Below, in pieces: positions 42,223 through 50,335 of a DNA stretch of 64,000 nt. Position numbers and translations under genes: made by a program. Under the pieces are notes generated by a model that was not told the DNA's origin, ran no database searches, and saw nothing but the letters and a program-made list of their open reading frames with translations. This DNA is from Humibacillus xanthopallidus. Lineage in GTDB: Bacteria > Actinomycetota > Actinomycetes > Actinomycetales > Dermatophilaceae. The stretch lies in assembly GCF_006716675.1 (NCBI RefSeq), contig NZ_VFPM01000006.1, positions 62,001-126,000 of the forward strand, given 5' to 3'. Numbering within the stretch: the stretch's first letter is position 1; each line of letters begins with the position of its first letter.

Positions 42223-44007
42223 ATGACACCGTCGTCCGTCGGCCGGCGCACCCTGCTCAAGGGTGTCGCCGCAGCCACCGCAGCGCTTGCCGTCCCCCGC
42301 GTCTTCGACCCCGCCGCTGCTGCGGCGCCGGCGAGCAAGGGCATCTTCGGTTACGGGGTAGCCAGCGGCGACCCGACCGCCGATTCCGTCATCATCTGGA
42401 CCCGAGCCACCCCGCCGCCGCGGCCCGGCGAGCCCGTGGCGGCTCCCGGCAACGGCCTCGGCCGCCCGATCCCCGTGCGGTGGCAGGTGTCCACGACCGA
42501 GCGGTTCAACCGCGTCGTCGCCCACGGCACGGTCATGACCTCCCCCGACAGCGACCACACGGTCAAGGTCGACGTGACCGGCCTCGACCCGTACACGCGC
42601 TACTTCTACCGCTTCCAGTCGCTCGGCGAGTTCAGCGCGGTCGGGCGCACCCAGACAGCGGGCGACATCGCGGGCGAGACGCACGCGCTGCGCATGGCCC
42701 TCGTGAGCTGCAGCAACTACACGGGCGGCTTCTTCACGGCCTACCGCGCCATCAGCAAGCGCGACGACCTCGACTTCGTGCTGCACGTCGGCGACTACAT
42801 CTACGAGTACGGCAACGGCGCCGACCGCTACGGTCCCGATGCGCTCATCGGCGTGCGTGACGGCCAGCCCGCCACCGAGACGATCGACCTGACGGGCTAC
42901 CGGCTGCGCCACGCCCTGCACAAGGCCGACCCCGACTGCCAGGCCGCCCACCAGGCGCTCCCGTGGATCACGATCTTCGACGACCACGAGGTGGCCAACA
43001 ACGCCTGGGCCGACGGCGCCGAGAACCACCAGCCCGGAGAGGGTGACTACCTCGTGCGCCGGGCGCAGGCGATGCAGGCCTACCTCGAGTGGATGCCCTT
43101 CCGCATGCCCGACCAGTCGGTGCCGCACCAGGGCACGCGCTTCTTCAAGCGGTTCACCTTCGGCGACCTCGGTGACCTGTCCATCCTCGAGACCCGGCAG
43201 AACCGCAGCCGTCAGGTCACGGTGCCGGGCGTGCCGTTCGACGGTTTCGTGCCGATCGGGGTCAACCCGCAGATCGACGGCGCCCTTGCCTCCCCGCTGC
43301 GTCACCTCCCCGAGCCCGAGCAGCTGGCCTGGCTCAAGGACGGCGTGGCGCAGCAGGGGCGGCAGTGGCACCTGCTCGGCAACCAGGTGATGATCGCACC
43401 CGTGCTCTACCCGGGCGCCGCGCTCGGTGCCCCGGGCCTCACCTTCGTCAACGCCGACCAGTGGGACGGCTACACCGCCGACCGCACGAGCCTGCTGACG
43501 TATGCCGCCGCGCAGCCCGAGTCCGCCGGTGACATCGTCGTGCTCACCGGTGACATCCACGCCTCCTTCTCGAGCGACCTGCCGGTCGCCGCGTCACCCG
43601 GCCAGCCGGCATACGCCTCGGCGGGCGTGGAGGTCGTGTGCCCGTCCGTGACGAGCGACGGCTTCTACGAGGTGCTCGGAGGAACCCCACAGCTGGCGGG
43701 ACAGCCTCCCGAGGTCGTCGTCGCCGTGACGCGCCAGGCCATCGCAGCGGCCCAGCAGCTCAACCCGTGGATCAAGTACCTCGACGGCGTCGGGCACGGC
43801 TTCGTCGTCGTCGATGTCACGCCGGAGCGGGTGCAGGCGGACTACTACCTCACCCCGGTGCCGTCGAGCGCCGATCCCGACCCGCGCGTCGACCCGGAGA
43901 CCGCGCTGGACTACATGCACAGCGTCCAGACCCTCGCGGGGTCGCGCCGTCTCTCCGCTGCCGTCGGTGCCGTCGGCGCGAGGTCTGACGAGCCGCGCAC
44001 CAGCTGA
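42223..44007 (+). CDS. phoD: PhoD-family alkaline phosphatase, Tat-exported
   Basis: A 594-residue protein. A Tat signal begins VGRRTLLKGVAAATAALAV, cleaved near AAAA. A PhoD N-terminal domain with YGVASGDPTADSVIIWTRA is followed by the metallophosphatase core: ALVSCSNYTGGFF, HVGDYIYEYG, and FDDHEVANNAW. Near the C-terminus VLTGDIHASF holds further metal ligands. PhoD enzymes hydrolyse phosphodiesters and monoesters, including teichoic acid, outside the cell, and use Ca and Fe. It is a single gene bounded by repeats on both sides. Confidence 0.95.
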   Translation: MTPSSVGRRTLLKGVAAATAALAVPRVFDPAAAAAPASKGIFGYGVASGDPTADSVIIWTRATPPPRPGEPVAAPGNGLGRPIPVRWQVSTTERFNRVVAHGTVMTSPDSDHTVKVDVTGLDPYTRYFYRFQSLGEFSAVGRTQTAGDIAGETHALRMALVSCSNYTGGFFTAYRAISKRDDLDFVLHVGDYIYEYGNGADRYGPDALIGVRDGQPATETIDLTGYRLRHALHKADPDCQAAHQALPWITIFDDHEVANNAWADGAENHQPGEGDYLVRRAQAMQAYLEWMPFRMPDQSVPHQGTRFFKRFTFGDLGDLSILETRQNRSRQVTVPGVPFDGFVPIGVNPQIDGALASPLRHLPEPEQLAWLKDGVAQQGRQWHLLGNQVMIAPVLYPGAALGAPGLTFVNADQWDGYTADRTSLLTYAAAQPESAGDIVVLTGDIHASFSSDLPVAASPGQPAYASAGVEVVCPSVTSDGFYEVLGGTPQLAGQPPEVVVAVTRQAIAAAQQLNPWIKYLDGVGHGFVVVDVTPERVQADYYLTPVPSSADPDPRVDPETALDYMHSVQTLAGSRRLSAAVGAVGARSDEPRTS

Positions 44008-44017
44008 CCTCCGCCCG

Positions 44018-44106
44018 CACGTCGAGTGCCCACTTCCCTCCGCCTCTGAGCCGTCGGGAAGTGGGCACTCGACGTGACGGGGGGCGTCGGGAAGTGGGCA
44101 CTCGAC
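44018..44106. repeat. Palindromic repeat family A, locus 2
   Basis: Arms 44018-44038 and 44056-44076 pair perfectly over 21 bp with a 17-base loop; the unit core is GTCGAGTGCCCACTTCCC. A further inverted copy lies at 44086-44106, in direct repeat with the second arm (22 bases identical). The site is between convergent genes (phoD and a small membrane-protein gene), where it may stop transcription from both sides. Confidence 0.88.
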
Positions 44107-44110
44107 CTTG

Positions 44111-44311
44111 TCAGGGGGTGGTGCCGCCGCCGCGGCGGCGGGCGCTGAGCGCGAGCGCGAGGCCTGCGAGCACGACGACCGGGCCGATGATCGCCCACAG
44201 CGTGACCCCCGACATCACGCTGCCGCCGACGACGCCGAGTCCCTGCAGGGTCCACAGGGCACCGACGAGCACCAGCAGGATGCCGAGGCCGATGCGCAGC
44301 GGGCCGCTCAC
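44111..44311 (-). CDS. Small two-helix membrane protein
   Basis: A 66-residue protein: SGPLRIGLGILLVLVGALWTL and LWAIIGPVVVLAGLALALSA are two membrane helices, followed by a basic RRRGGG tail. GTG 44311 overlaps the TGA of the hydrolase gene by four bases, so it is translated with it. Similar small proteins are common in actinobacteria and have no known function. Confidence 0.75.
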   Translation of the reverse strand: MSGPLRIGLGILLVLVGALWTLQGLGVVGGSVMSGVTLWAIIGPVVVLAGLALALSARRRGGGTTP

Positions 44312-45243
44312 GCCGGCGCCTGCGCCGTCTCGAGGTGGGCGTCGAGCCACTCGAGGATCTCGAGCTCGACCTCGTCGCGGTTGAGCTCGTTGAGGATCTC
44401 GTGCCGGGCGTCGGGCCACAGCGTCACCGTGACGTCGCGGACACCGAGGCGCTTGAGCTGGTCGGCCGCCTGCTGCACGCCCTTGCCCTTGGCGCCGACC
44501 GGGTCCTGGTCGCCCGAGGTCAGAAAGATCGGCAGGTCCTTGGGTATGAGCGCGACGGTGCGGTCGTCGTTGGCCATCGCCAGGCCGCGAAGCAGGTCGG
44601 CGAATCCGCCTGCGCTGAAGACGAATCCACAGTCAGGGTCGTTGATGTACTTGTCGACCTCAGCGGGATCCCTTGAGAGCCAGTCGAAGTCGGTACGGGT
44701 GGGCTTGAAGGCAGAGTTGTACTGACCGAAGCTGAGCTTGTTCATCAACCCGCTCGTGTGGGTGTGGCCCCGCAGGCGCGCCTGCGTCGACGCGACGAGG
44801 ACGCCGACCTTTCCGAGGGCACCTGCGCCACCGGCGGTTCCGGAGAGCACGAGGCCAGCGAGCTCCGAACCGTACTGCGCGGCATACCCCCTCGCGATGA
44901 AGGAGCCCATGCTGTGGCCGAGGAGGAAGACGGGCACGCCGTGCTGCTCATGGCGAGCCCGAGCCGTGACGGAGTGGAGGTCGTCGATGACGGTCTGCCA
45001 GCCGTCTCGCTCGGCGAAGGAGCCGCGTGGGCTCGACGTGCGCCCGTGGCCGCGGTGGTCGGAGGCGTAGACGGCATACCCGTGGTCGGTGAGGCGCTGC
45101 GCGAACCGGGCGTAGCGCGCGGAGTGCTCGGCGAGTCCGTGGGAGATCTGCACGACGGCCTTCACCTCCCCGTCGGGCAGCCAGCGGTTGACGAACACCT
45201 CGGTGCCGTCGGGGGTGGTCAGCGTGAAGGAGCTGCTGTGCAT
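44308..45243 (-). CDS. Alpha/beta hydrolase, monoacylglycerol lipase-like
   Basis: A 311-residue hydrolase of the MGL type. The nucleophile elbow is GHSMGS, the oxyanion-side motif is ISHGLAEHSARYARFAQRL, the acid is in TSGDQDPVG, and the His in WPDARHEILNEL. The DHRGHGRTS text is typical. There is no signal peptide. ATG 45243 follows GAGGACG. It probably releases fatty acids from monoacylglycerols or lysophospholipids. Confidence 0.9.
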   Translation of the reverse strand: MHSSSFTLTTPDGTEVFVNRWLPDGEVKAVVQISHGLAEHSARYARFAQRLTDHGYAVYASDHRGHGRTSSPRGSFAERDGWQTVIDDLHSVTARARHEQHGVPVFLLGHSMGSFIARGYAAQYGSELAGLVLSGTAGGAGALGKVGVLVASTQARLRGHTHTSGLMNKLSFGQYNSAFKPTRTDFDWLSRDPAEVDKYINDPDCGFVFSAGGFADLLRGLAMANDDRTVALIPKDLPIFLTSGDQDPVGAKGKGVQQAADQLKRLGVRDVTVTLWPDARHEILNELNRDEVELEILEWLDAHLETAQAPA

Positions 45244-45280
45244 GATCGTCCTCGATCTCGGAGTGCCGTTTGCCCGCACT

Positions 45281-45330
45281 GTATGCCGTGTGGCTGTCTC
45301 GCAGTCAGCCGATCCGGTATGCCGCGTGGC
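45281..45330. repeat. Two copies of the GTATGCCGYSYGGC word
   Basis: GTATGCCGTGTGGC at 45281-45294 and GTATGCCGCGTGGC at 45317-45330, 36 bases apart, make up most of this short intergenic region. Further copies of the long form stand at 2691-2704, 21773-21786 and 62163-62176, and in reverse at 4246-4259, 58448-58461 and 63290-63303. Confidence 0.75.
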
Positions 45331-45344
45331 TGAGTGTCGCCGCC

Positions 45345-46244
45345 TCAGCTCGCCGCTCGCTCCGGGGTGTCGGAGGGGCGTCGCTCGGCGAGGCCGGCCA
45401 TCCCCCAGCGCACGGCGGCGGTGCCGAGGTGGCCGAGCGGCCGGGCGACGAGGGAGGACGCGGCCCGGGGCAGCGGGATCCCGAGCATCGACCGGGCCCA
45501 CCCCGGCAGCAGCGAGACGCCGCCCGAGGCGAGGGTGCTGTAGCCCGCCCGCGCGTAGAAGGGGAGCGGCGGCTCGAGCAGGAGGAAACGGGCGGCCTCG
45601 CGCGCCGCGTCGGTGGCCTCGAGCTCGGGGCGGTAGGCGGCGAGCGCCACGCGGAGGCCATCCACGGTGGTCGGGGGGTCGATGACCCCGAGACGAACGG
45701 CGGGGATGCCGGTCTGCTCGACGTAGCGGTCGGCCTCGTCAGCGGTGAGCGGCTCGGCGCCGAAGGTCTGGTGCGCCCGGAGGAAGGAGTCGACCTCGGC
45801 GAGGTGCACCCACGTCAGCAGGTGGGGGTCGCTCGCGCGGTACTCGCGCCCCTGGGCGTCACGCCCGCGCACCCGCTCGTGGATCGAGCGGACCATCGCG
45901 ATGGACTCCTCGGCGTGCTCGATCGTGCCGAAGGTCGTCGTCGCAAGGTAGTGGCTCGTGCGCTGGAGCCGGCCCCAGGGGTCACTCTTGTAGCCGCTGT
46001 GGCCGGCGACGCCCGCCATCGCGAGGGGGTGGAGCGACTGGAGCAGCAGCGAGGCGACGCCCGCCGGGAACATCGAGGCATCGGCGTGCACCCGCCAGAT
46101 CGGGTCGTCGTGGGTGAACCAGCGCTCGCCCTCGGCACCCCAGATGCGCTGCGCGCGAGCGGGGGCGTCGTCACCTGCGACCTTGGAACGCAGCATCCTG
46201 CCCAGCTGGCGCTGCACCAGCCGGGGGCCCGCAGTGAGAGTCAT
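45345..46244 (-). CDS. MpaB/DUF2236 oxygenase-family protein
   Basis: A 299-residue haem-associated fold. The family patterns WRVHADASMFPAGVASLLLQ, HPLAMAGVAGHSGY and RTSHYLATTTFGT are visible, with HLLTWVHLAEVDSFLRAH in the middle; the His residues fit the cofactor pocket of the latex-clearing or MpaB proteins. ATG 46244 is chosen over TTG 46253; no strong ribosome site is present. The exact substrate is unknown. Confidence 0.85.
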   Translation of the reverse strand: MTLTAGPRLVQRQLGRMLRSKVAGDDAPARAQRIWGAEGERWFTHDDPIWRVHADASMFPAGVASLLLQSLHPLAMAGVAGHSGYKSDPWGRLQRTSHYLATTTFGTIEHAEESIAMVRSIHERVRGRDAQGREYRASDPHLLTWVHLAEVDSFLRAHQTFGAEPLTADEADRYVEQTGIPAVRLGVIDPPTTVDGLRVALAAYRPELEATDAAREAARFLLLEPPLPFYARAGYSTLASGGVSLLPGWARSMLGIPLPRAASSLVARPLGHLGTAAVRWGMAGLAERRPSDTPERAAS

Positions 46245-46314
46245 GGACAGCAACGTACGGTCGACCGGCGACGGTCGAGAAGAATCTGTCGAGGGTTGGC
46301 GGGTGTCGCCCGGG

Positions 46315-46734
46315 TCACGTCAGGGTGATGCGGATGCCGGCGCGCGGCTTGTCCTTGACGACTCTCGAGGTGAGCGGCCTGAAGACGTCGCCGAGACGGG
46401 CGAGCAGGTACTTCTCGCCGATGGCGCGCTTCACGGCAGCGACCTCCTCCGGCGAGCGGACGACGCGAGCGGTGCCCTCATGCGTCGGAGCGCCGTCGGG
46501 CACCGCTCCGCGCATGTCGCACTCGCGCACCTCGACCCTCGCGGTGTGGGCGAGACGCTTCGTCTTGCCGACGCCGTCGATGGTGATGACGACGAGCTCG
46601 TCACCGTCGCGGGCGATCCACACCGGTGTCGCCACCGGCTCGCCCGACCGCCGGAAGGTCGTCAGGGACACGTAACGGTGAGCGGCGACAGCGGCGAGGG
46701 GGTCCGGCTGCGTGCGGGGAGGCTGGGGGTCCAC
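46315..46734 (-). CDS. PPOX-class F420-dependent oxidoreductase-like protein
   Basis: A 139-residue split beta-barrel protein. VSLTTFRRSGEPVATPVWIA is the diagnostic opening and KTKRLAHTARVEVREC contains the cofactor-binding Lys/Arg. GTG 46734 starts it. It is a paralogue of the protein encoded at 55792. In actinobacteria this subfamily uses F420 or flavin. Confidence 0.87.
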   Translation of the reverse strand: MDPQPPRTQPDPLAAVAAHRYVSLTTFRRSGEPVATPVWIARDGDELVVITIDGVGKTKRLAHTARVEVRECDMRGAVPDGAPTHEGTARVVRSPEEVAAVKRAIGEKYLLARLGDVFRPLTSRVVKDKPRAGIRITLT

Positions 46735-46920
46735 GTCGCCACCCTAGTTACGGTTCGGCCACCCCGGAGTCACGGATTGACCACCCTCGGCGTGTTGCGC
46801 GTGTATCGCGCGCGCACCCTCGCCACACTGATGAGCAGAGAGACTTCGGCGGCTGGCCCGTTGTGGTACGTGAACCGCCAGGGAGCCCGGACTCGCACCG
46901 CGAGCCGGGCTCCAATACGT

Positions 46921-47445
46921 TCACGCGGGAGTGAGGGCCTCCGCGAGGAAGGCGCCCCAGGCTCGAGCCCGCACGACCTCGTCGTGCGACAGGGGGCCGT
47001 CCTTGCCGCCCACCCAGAAGCTCTCGCCCCGAGAAGCACGCTCGAACCCCTTGCGCCGCAAGGCGATCGCCGCCTGCTTGGCTGCCGATCCGGGCATCAT
47101 CCGCACATGCACGCGCGTGTCGAAGGTGTGCACCGGGAGGTCGGCCCGCGGCTCGCAGGAGTCGATCCACTCCCGGATGCCGAGGCGGGGCGTTCCCGTC
47201 GCGCCCTGACGCACCGCATCAGCGCGGGTCGACTCGCGCGACATCGAGAAGGCGTGGGTCGGGCCGCCGACGAGCAGCATCGTCACGTCGTCAGGGATGC
47301 GCGTCGGAGCCTCGCTGACGGGGAGGACGGTCACGGCCTGGCCCGGCGGAGACTGTTCTCCCTCGCGCCGGATGCCCTCGGCCAGCGCCTCCGCAATCGC
47401 CTCGGTGTTGCCGAACATGGATTCATAGACGACGAGCACGCTCAT
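46921..47445 (-). CDS. Flavodoxin-family protein
   Basis: A 174-residue protein starting VLVVYESMFGNTEAIAEALA, the FMN phosphate loop of flavodoxins, with LLVGGPTHAFSMS as the second FMN loop. GGAGGAG precedes ATG 47445. The partner reductase is not adjacent. It probably transfers electrons or acts as a small NAD(P)H-quinone-type enzyme. Confidence 0.88.
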   Translation of the reverse strand: MSVLVVYESMFGNTEAIAEALAEGIRREGEQSPPGQAVTVLPVSEAPTRIPDDVTMLLVGGPTHAFSMSRESTRADAVRQGATGTPRLGIREWIDSCEPRADLPVHTFDTRVHVRMMPGSAAKQAAIALRRKGFERASRGESFWVGGKDGPLSHDEVVRARAWGAFLAEALTPA

Positions 47446-47475
47446 GACTGATCTCCTCCGAACCCATTGTCCCGC

Positions 47476-47506
47476 CGTCACGCCCGGCCGTCGGCCAGGC
47501 GTGACG
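47476..47506. terminator. Hairpin downstream of YCII-domain gene
   Basis: CGTCACGCC at 47476-47484 pairs with GGCGTGACG at 47498-47506; the inner sequence (CGGCCGTCGGCCA) adds GGCC-GGCC pairing. It is just past the end of the YCII gene (47525, reverse strand), before the flavodoxin gene start. No U-tract is visible. Confidence 0.55.
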
Positions 47507-47524
47507 AAGGAGACGCGCCCCGGG

Positions 47525-47872
47525 TCACTCCGACTGGAACGCGCGCACCTCGACGGCGCCGGCACAGGCCGCTGAGCCCTCGGTGGCGATGGCCAGCGCG
47601 GCCTCGAGGTCGTCGGCCTCGACGATCCAGAAGCCACCGAGCCACTCGCGGGCCTCGGAGAAGGGCCCGTCGGTGACGGAGGCAGTGCCGGAGGTGGCAT
47701 CGACGACCTTGGCCTCGGAGCGGTCGACGAGGCCGCCGGCGTAGACCCACTGGCCGCGCTCCTGCAGCCGGGTGTTGAAACGGTCGACGGCAGCGAAGAT
47801 GGCCGGGATCTCGTCCTCCGAGGGCACCGGGTCGTCGGCGCGGTGGTGGACGGACAGCAGGTACTGGGTCAT
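47525..47872 (-). CDS. YCII-related (DGPF) domain protein
   Basis: A 115-residue protein. QYLLSVHHRADDPVPS is the first strand and SVTDGPFSEAREWLGGFWIVEADDLEAAL contains the DGPF motif with downstream helix, characteristic of YCII/DGPF proteins. ATG 47872 follows GAGGAG. These are small cytoplasmic dimers, often paired with ECF sigma factors; none is adjacent here. Confidence 0.87.
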   Translation of the reverse strand: MTQYLLSVHHRADDPVPSEDEIPAIFAAVDRFNTRLQERGQWVYAGGLVDRSEAKVVDATSGTASVTDGPFSEAREWLGGFWIVEADDLEAALAIATEGSAACAGAVEVRAFQSE

Positions 47873-47973
47873 CGGAGTGCTCCTCGGGCGTGGGTGGTGC
47901 GACGAGGCGACATCTCGACACGGCGCCCCGAGCACTTACGTTCGCGACACGCTACCCATGCCGCGAGAACGGG

Positions 47974-48050
47974 CGAGGCCCCGGTGCCGACCGTGCGGGT
48001 CGACACCGGGGCCTCGTCGGGCCTCGTCGGGCCTCGTCGGGCCTCGCTCG
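47974..48050. repeat. Long hairpin followed by four 10-bp tandem repeats
   Basis: Arms 47974-47986 and 48004-48016 pair over 13 bp; CGACC/GGTCG in the loop pairs as well, giving a nearly continuous stem. The second arm runs into GCCTCGTCGG repeated at 48011-48020, 48021-48030 and 48031-48040, with a degenerate fourth copy to 48050. It lies just past the PRC-barrel gene end (48053, reverse strand) and probably serves as its terminator. Confidence 0.65.
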
Positions 48051-48052
48051 CC

Positions 48053-48487
48053 TCAGACGCGCGCGCCGTCGCCGGGGCCGCCGGGACGCTCGCCGTAGTA
48101 GTCGCTGAGGCGGCCGCGGTACTCGTCGTTGACAGCGGTCTCGCTGCCCTCGACGCGGTCCTCGTCGCGCAGCTCGGGCGAGTCCTTGATCTCGTCCTTG
48201 GTGCGGTCGACGTAGACGTCCTTCTCGTCCCAGTCGACGCGCTCGATGGTGCCGGCGGGCAGGAGCACCTTGCGGCCGAAGATCCAGGGGCCGGTGTCGA
48301 CGACGACATAGCTGGCGTCGACCTCGCGGGTGGCGCCGTCGATCTTGCCGATGTGTCCGTCGGTGGCGTGGACCGTGAAGCCGGCGAGGTCGTCCTGGCG
48401 GTTCGACAGGTCGGTGCCCTCACGGTAGTTCCAGGCGTCGAAGTCCTGGCGCGTCGAGTCGTGCTGCGTCGAGTCGTGCTGCGACAT
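48053..48487 (-). CDS. PRC-barrel domain stress protein
   Basis: A 144-residue acidic protein. The PRC-barrel part is FTVHATDGHIGKIDGATREVD and VLLPAGTIERVDWDEKDVYVD. A repeated polar N-terminus (SQHDSTQHDSTRQD) and an acidic C-terminal region (DSPELRDEDRVEG) are typical of actinobacterial PRC-barrel proteins. GGAGAGGAA precedes ATG 48487. Role unknown, often stress- or stationary-phase related. Confidence 0.87.
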   Translation of the reverse strand: MSQHDSTQHDSTRQDFDAWNYREGTDLSNRQDDLAGFTVHATDGHIGKIDGATREVDASYVVVDTGPWIFGRKVLLPAGTIERVDWDEKDVYVDRTKDEIKDSPELRDEDRVEGSETAVNDEYRGRLSDYYGERPGGPGDGARV

Positions 48488-48598
48488 GGGGTTCCTCTCC
48501 ATTGGGGGTTGCCGTGCAGCACTGCTCCTACCCGGGGGCGAGATGTCACTAACCTCACCATTCGCGGTGAATTGCGTTCCGTTGGAAGCCGACTCGGG

Positions 48599-49309
48599 TC
48601 AGCTGGTCGGGAGGTGCTCGCGCAGGAACTCCGCAGTGGTGCTCCAGGCCAGCGCCGAGGCAGCCGCGTCGTGCCAGGGCATCTCGTCGTTGTCGAAGGC
48701 GTGGTCGGCGCCCTCGTAGGTCTCGAAGACGGTCGCGGGCTGCTGCGTCACCGACTCCTCGATGGCGCGCACCGTGGCCGTGTCGATGAACGAGTCGGCC
48801 AGGCCGAAGTGGTGCAGGCTCGGCGCGGCCACCGTCATGGCTGCGTGCAGCCCCGGCAGTGCGGAGCCGTAGTAGGAGACGAGCGTGTCGACGGGAGCAG
48901 CGCCCTCGGCCTCGAGCCGGGCGGCCACGTTGAAGCCCAGGCCGCCGCCGAAGCAGAAACCGACGACGCCCACTCCGGCATCGACGGCCTCCTGCCGGCG
49001 CAGCCACTCGACGGCGGCCACGGCATCGAGCACCGCCCGGTCCCAGTCGAGCCGCTGGACCAGCCCCATGCCTTGCTGGAGCGCGTCGTCACCCTCGACG
49101 GGCGAGGTGACGCCGAGGCGCCAGAAGATCTCGGGCGCGGCCACGACGTAGCCGAGCTCGGCGAGCTGCGCTCCGCGGCGCTGGATGTAGGCGCTCACGC
49201 CGAAGATCTCCTGGAGCAGGACGATGCCCGGCCCGCGTCCGGCCGGGGGGCGCCACAGGTGGGTCGGCATGGCGCCGGAGTCGGTCGGGACCATCACGGA
49301 TTCGCTCAT
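48599..49309 (-). CDS. Dienelactone hydrolase-family protein
   Basis: A 236-residue alpha/beta hydrolase. Nucleophile Cys in VVGFCFGGGLGFN (G-x-C-x-G-G), oxyanion segment in IVLLQEIFGVSAYIQ, acid and base in the ending TYEGADHAFDND. ATG 49309 is taken as the start. The family opens lactone rings of chloroaromatic catabolism, but most genomic members have no assigned substrate. Confidence 0.9.
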   Translation of the reverse strand: MSESVMVPTDSGAMPTHLWRPPAGRGPGIVLLQEIFGVSAYIQRRGAQLAELGYVVAAPEIFWRLGVTSPVEGDDALQQGMGLVQRLDWDRAVLDAVAAVEWLRRQEAVDAGVGVVGFCFGGGLGFNVAARLEAEGAAPVDTLVSYYGSALPGLHAAMTVAAPSLHHFGLADSFIDTATVRAIEESVTQQPATVFETYEGADHAFDNDEMPWHDAAASALAWSTTAEFLREHLPTS

Positions 49310-49573
49310 GGGCACATCCTGCCCGCCGCGCCCCTGCCGCAGCCCCCGGCACTCTGACCGGATGGCCCGGCCCGGCCCGATCCGGACCCGCTTCCACCCG
49401 GTCCCGCCCGGCCGTGCCCGCTCCGAGCGTGACTCGTCCGAAGAAACTCACAAAAACGGGTGCCCGTATCCATTTACTTGTGACTACATCAGTGGTTTCA
49501 TGATCTCACTGGGCCCGTCGCAGGCACAGATCAGCGAGATCGAGTAGACACACCCTGAGGACGAAGGAGTCCG

Positions 49574-50335
49574 ATGTACGCAGCGGAGCGGCAACAGCGC
49601 ATCATCGCCCAGGCACGTCGTGCCGGCCGGGTGGAAGTCGCTGCGCTCGCTGACGTCCTCGGGGTCGCGGCCGAGACCGTCCGTCGCGATCTGACCGCCC
49701 TCGAGCGGCGTGGCTCCCTGCGCCGCGTGCACGGCGGTGCGATCCCCGTCGAGCGCCTCGAGATCGAGCCGACGCTCGCGACGCGCACCGGCCGGCTCAC
49801 CGAGGTCAAGCGCCGCATCGCCGCCCGCGCCCTCGACGAGCTGCCGAGCGGCGGGAGCATCATCCTCGACGCCGGCAGCACGACGCAGGCCGTCGCCGAG
49901 CTGCTACCTCCCGACATCGACCTCACGGTCCTCACCAACAGCCTCGCGGCGGCGAGCGTCCTCTCGTCACACCCCGGCATACGGCTCTACCTGCTCGGCG
50001 GCAGGGTGCGCGGCACGACCGGCGCAGCCGTGGGTGACTGGGCCACGAGCGCGCTCGAGGGAGTCGTCGTCGACGTCGCCCTCGTCGGCACCAACGGCCT
50101 CTCCGTCGCCCGCGGCCTCACGACCCCCGACCAGTCGGAGGCGCTCGTCAAGCGCGCCATGGTCGCAGCCGCCCGCAAGTGTGTGGTCCTCACCGACTCG
50201 AGCAAGACCGGTGACGACCACCTGCACCGATTCGCCCAGCTCGCCGACGTCGACGTCGTCATCACCGACACCGACATCGACGATGACGTCGCTGCCGAGA
50301 TCCGCTCGGCCGGACCGGAAGTGGTGACCGCATGA
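49574..50335 (+). CDS. fruR: DeoR-family regulator of the fructose PTS locus
   Basis: A 253-residue regulator. N-terminal winged HTH: YAAERQQRIIAQARRAGRVE and ADVLGVAAETVRRDLTALER. C-terminal phosphosugar-sensing part begins IEPTLATRTGRLTEVKRRIA and includes SIILDAGSTTQAVAELLP and TNGLSVARGLTTPD. GAAGGAG precedes ATG 49574. It is the first gene of the fru locus and overlaps the kinase start by four bases. It probably responds to fructose 1-phosphate and controls the 16-bp repeat array before the EIIABC gene. Confidence 0.9.
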   Translation: MYAAERQQRIIAQARRAGRVEVAALADVLGVAAETVRRDLTALERRGSLRRVHGGAIPVERLEIEPTLATRTGRLTEVKRRIAARALDELPSGGSIILDAGSTTQAVAELLPPDIDLTVLTNSLAAASVLSSHPGIRLYLLGGRVRGTTGAAVGDWATSALEGVVVDVALVGTNGLSVARGLTTPDQSEALVKRAMVAAARKCVVLTDSSKTGDDHLHRFAQLADVDVVITDTDIDDDVAAEIRSAGPEVVTA

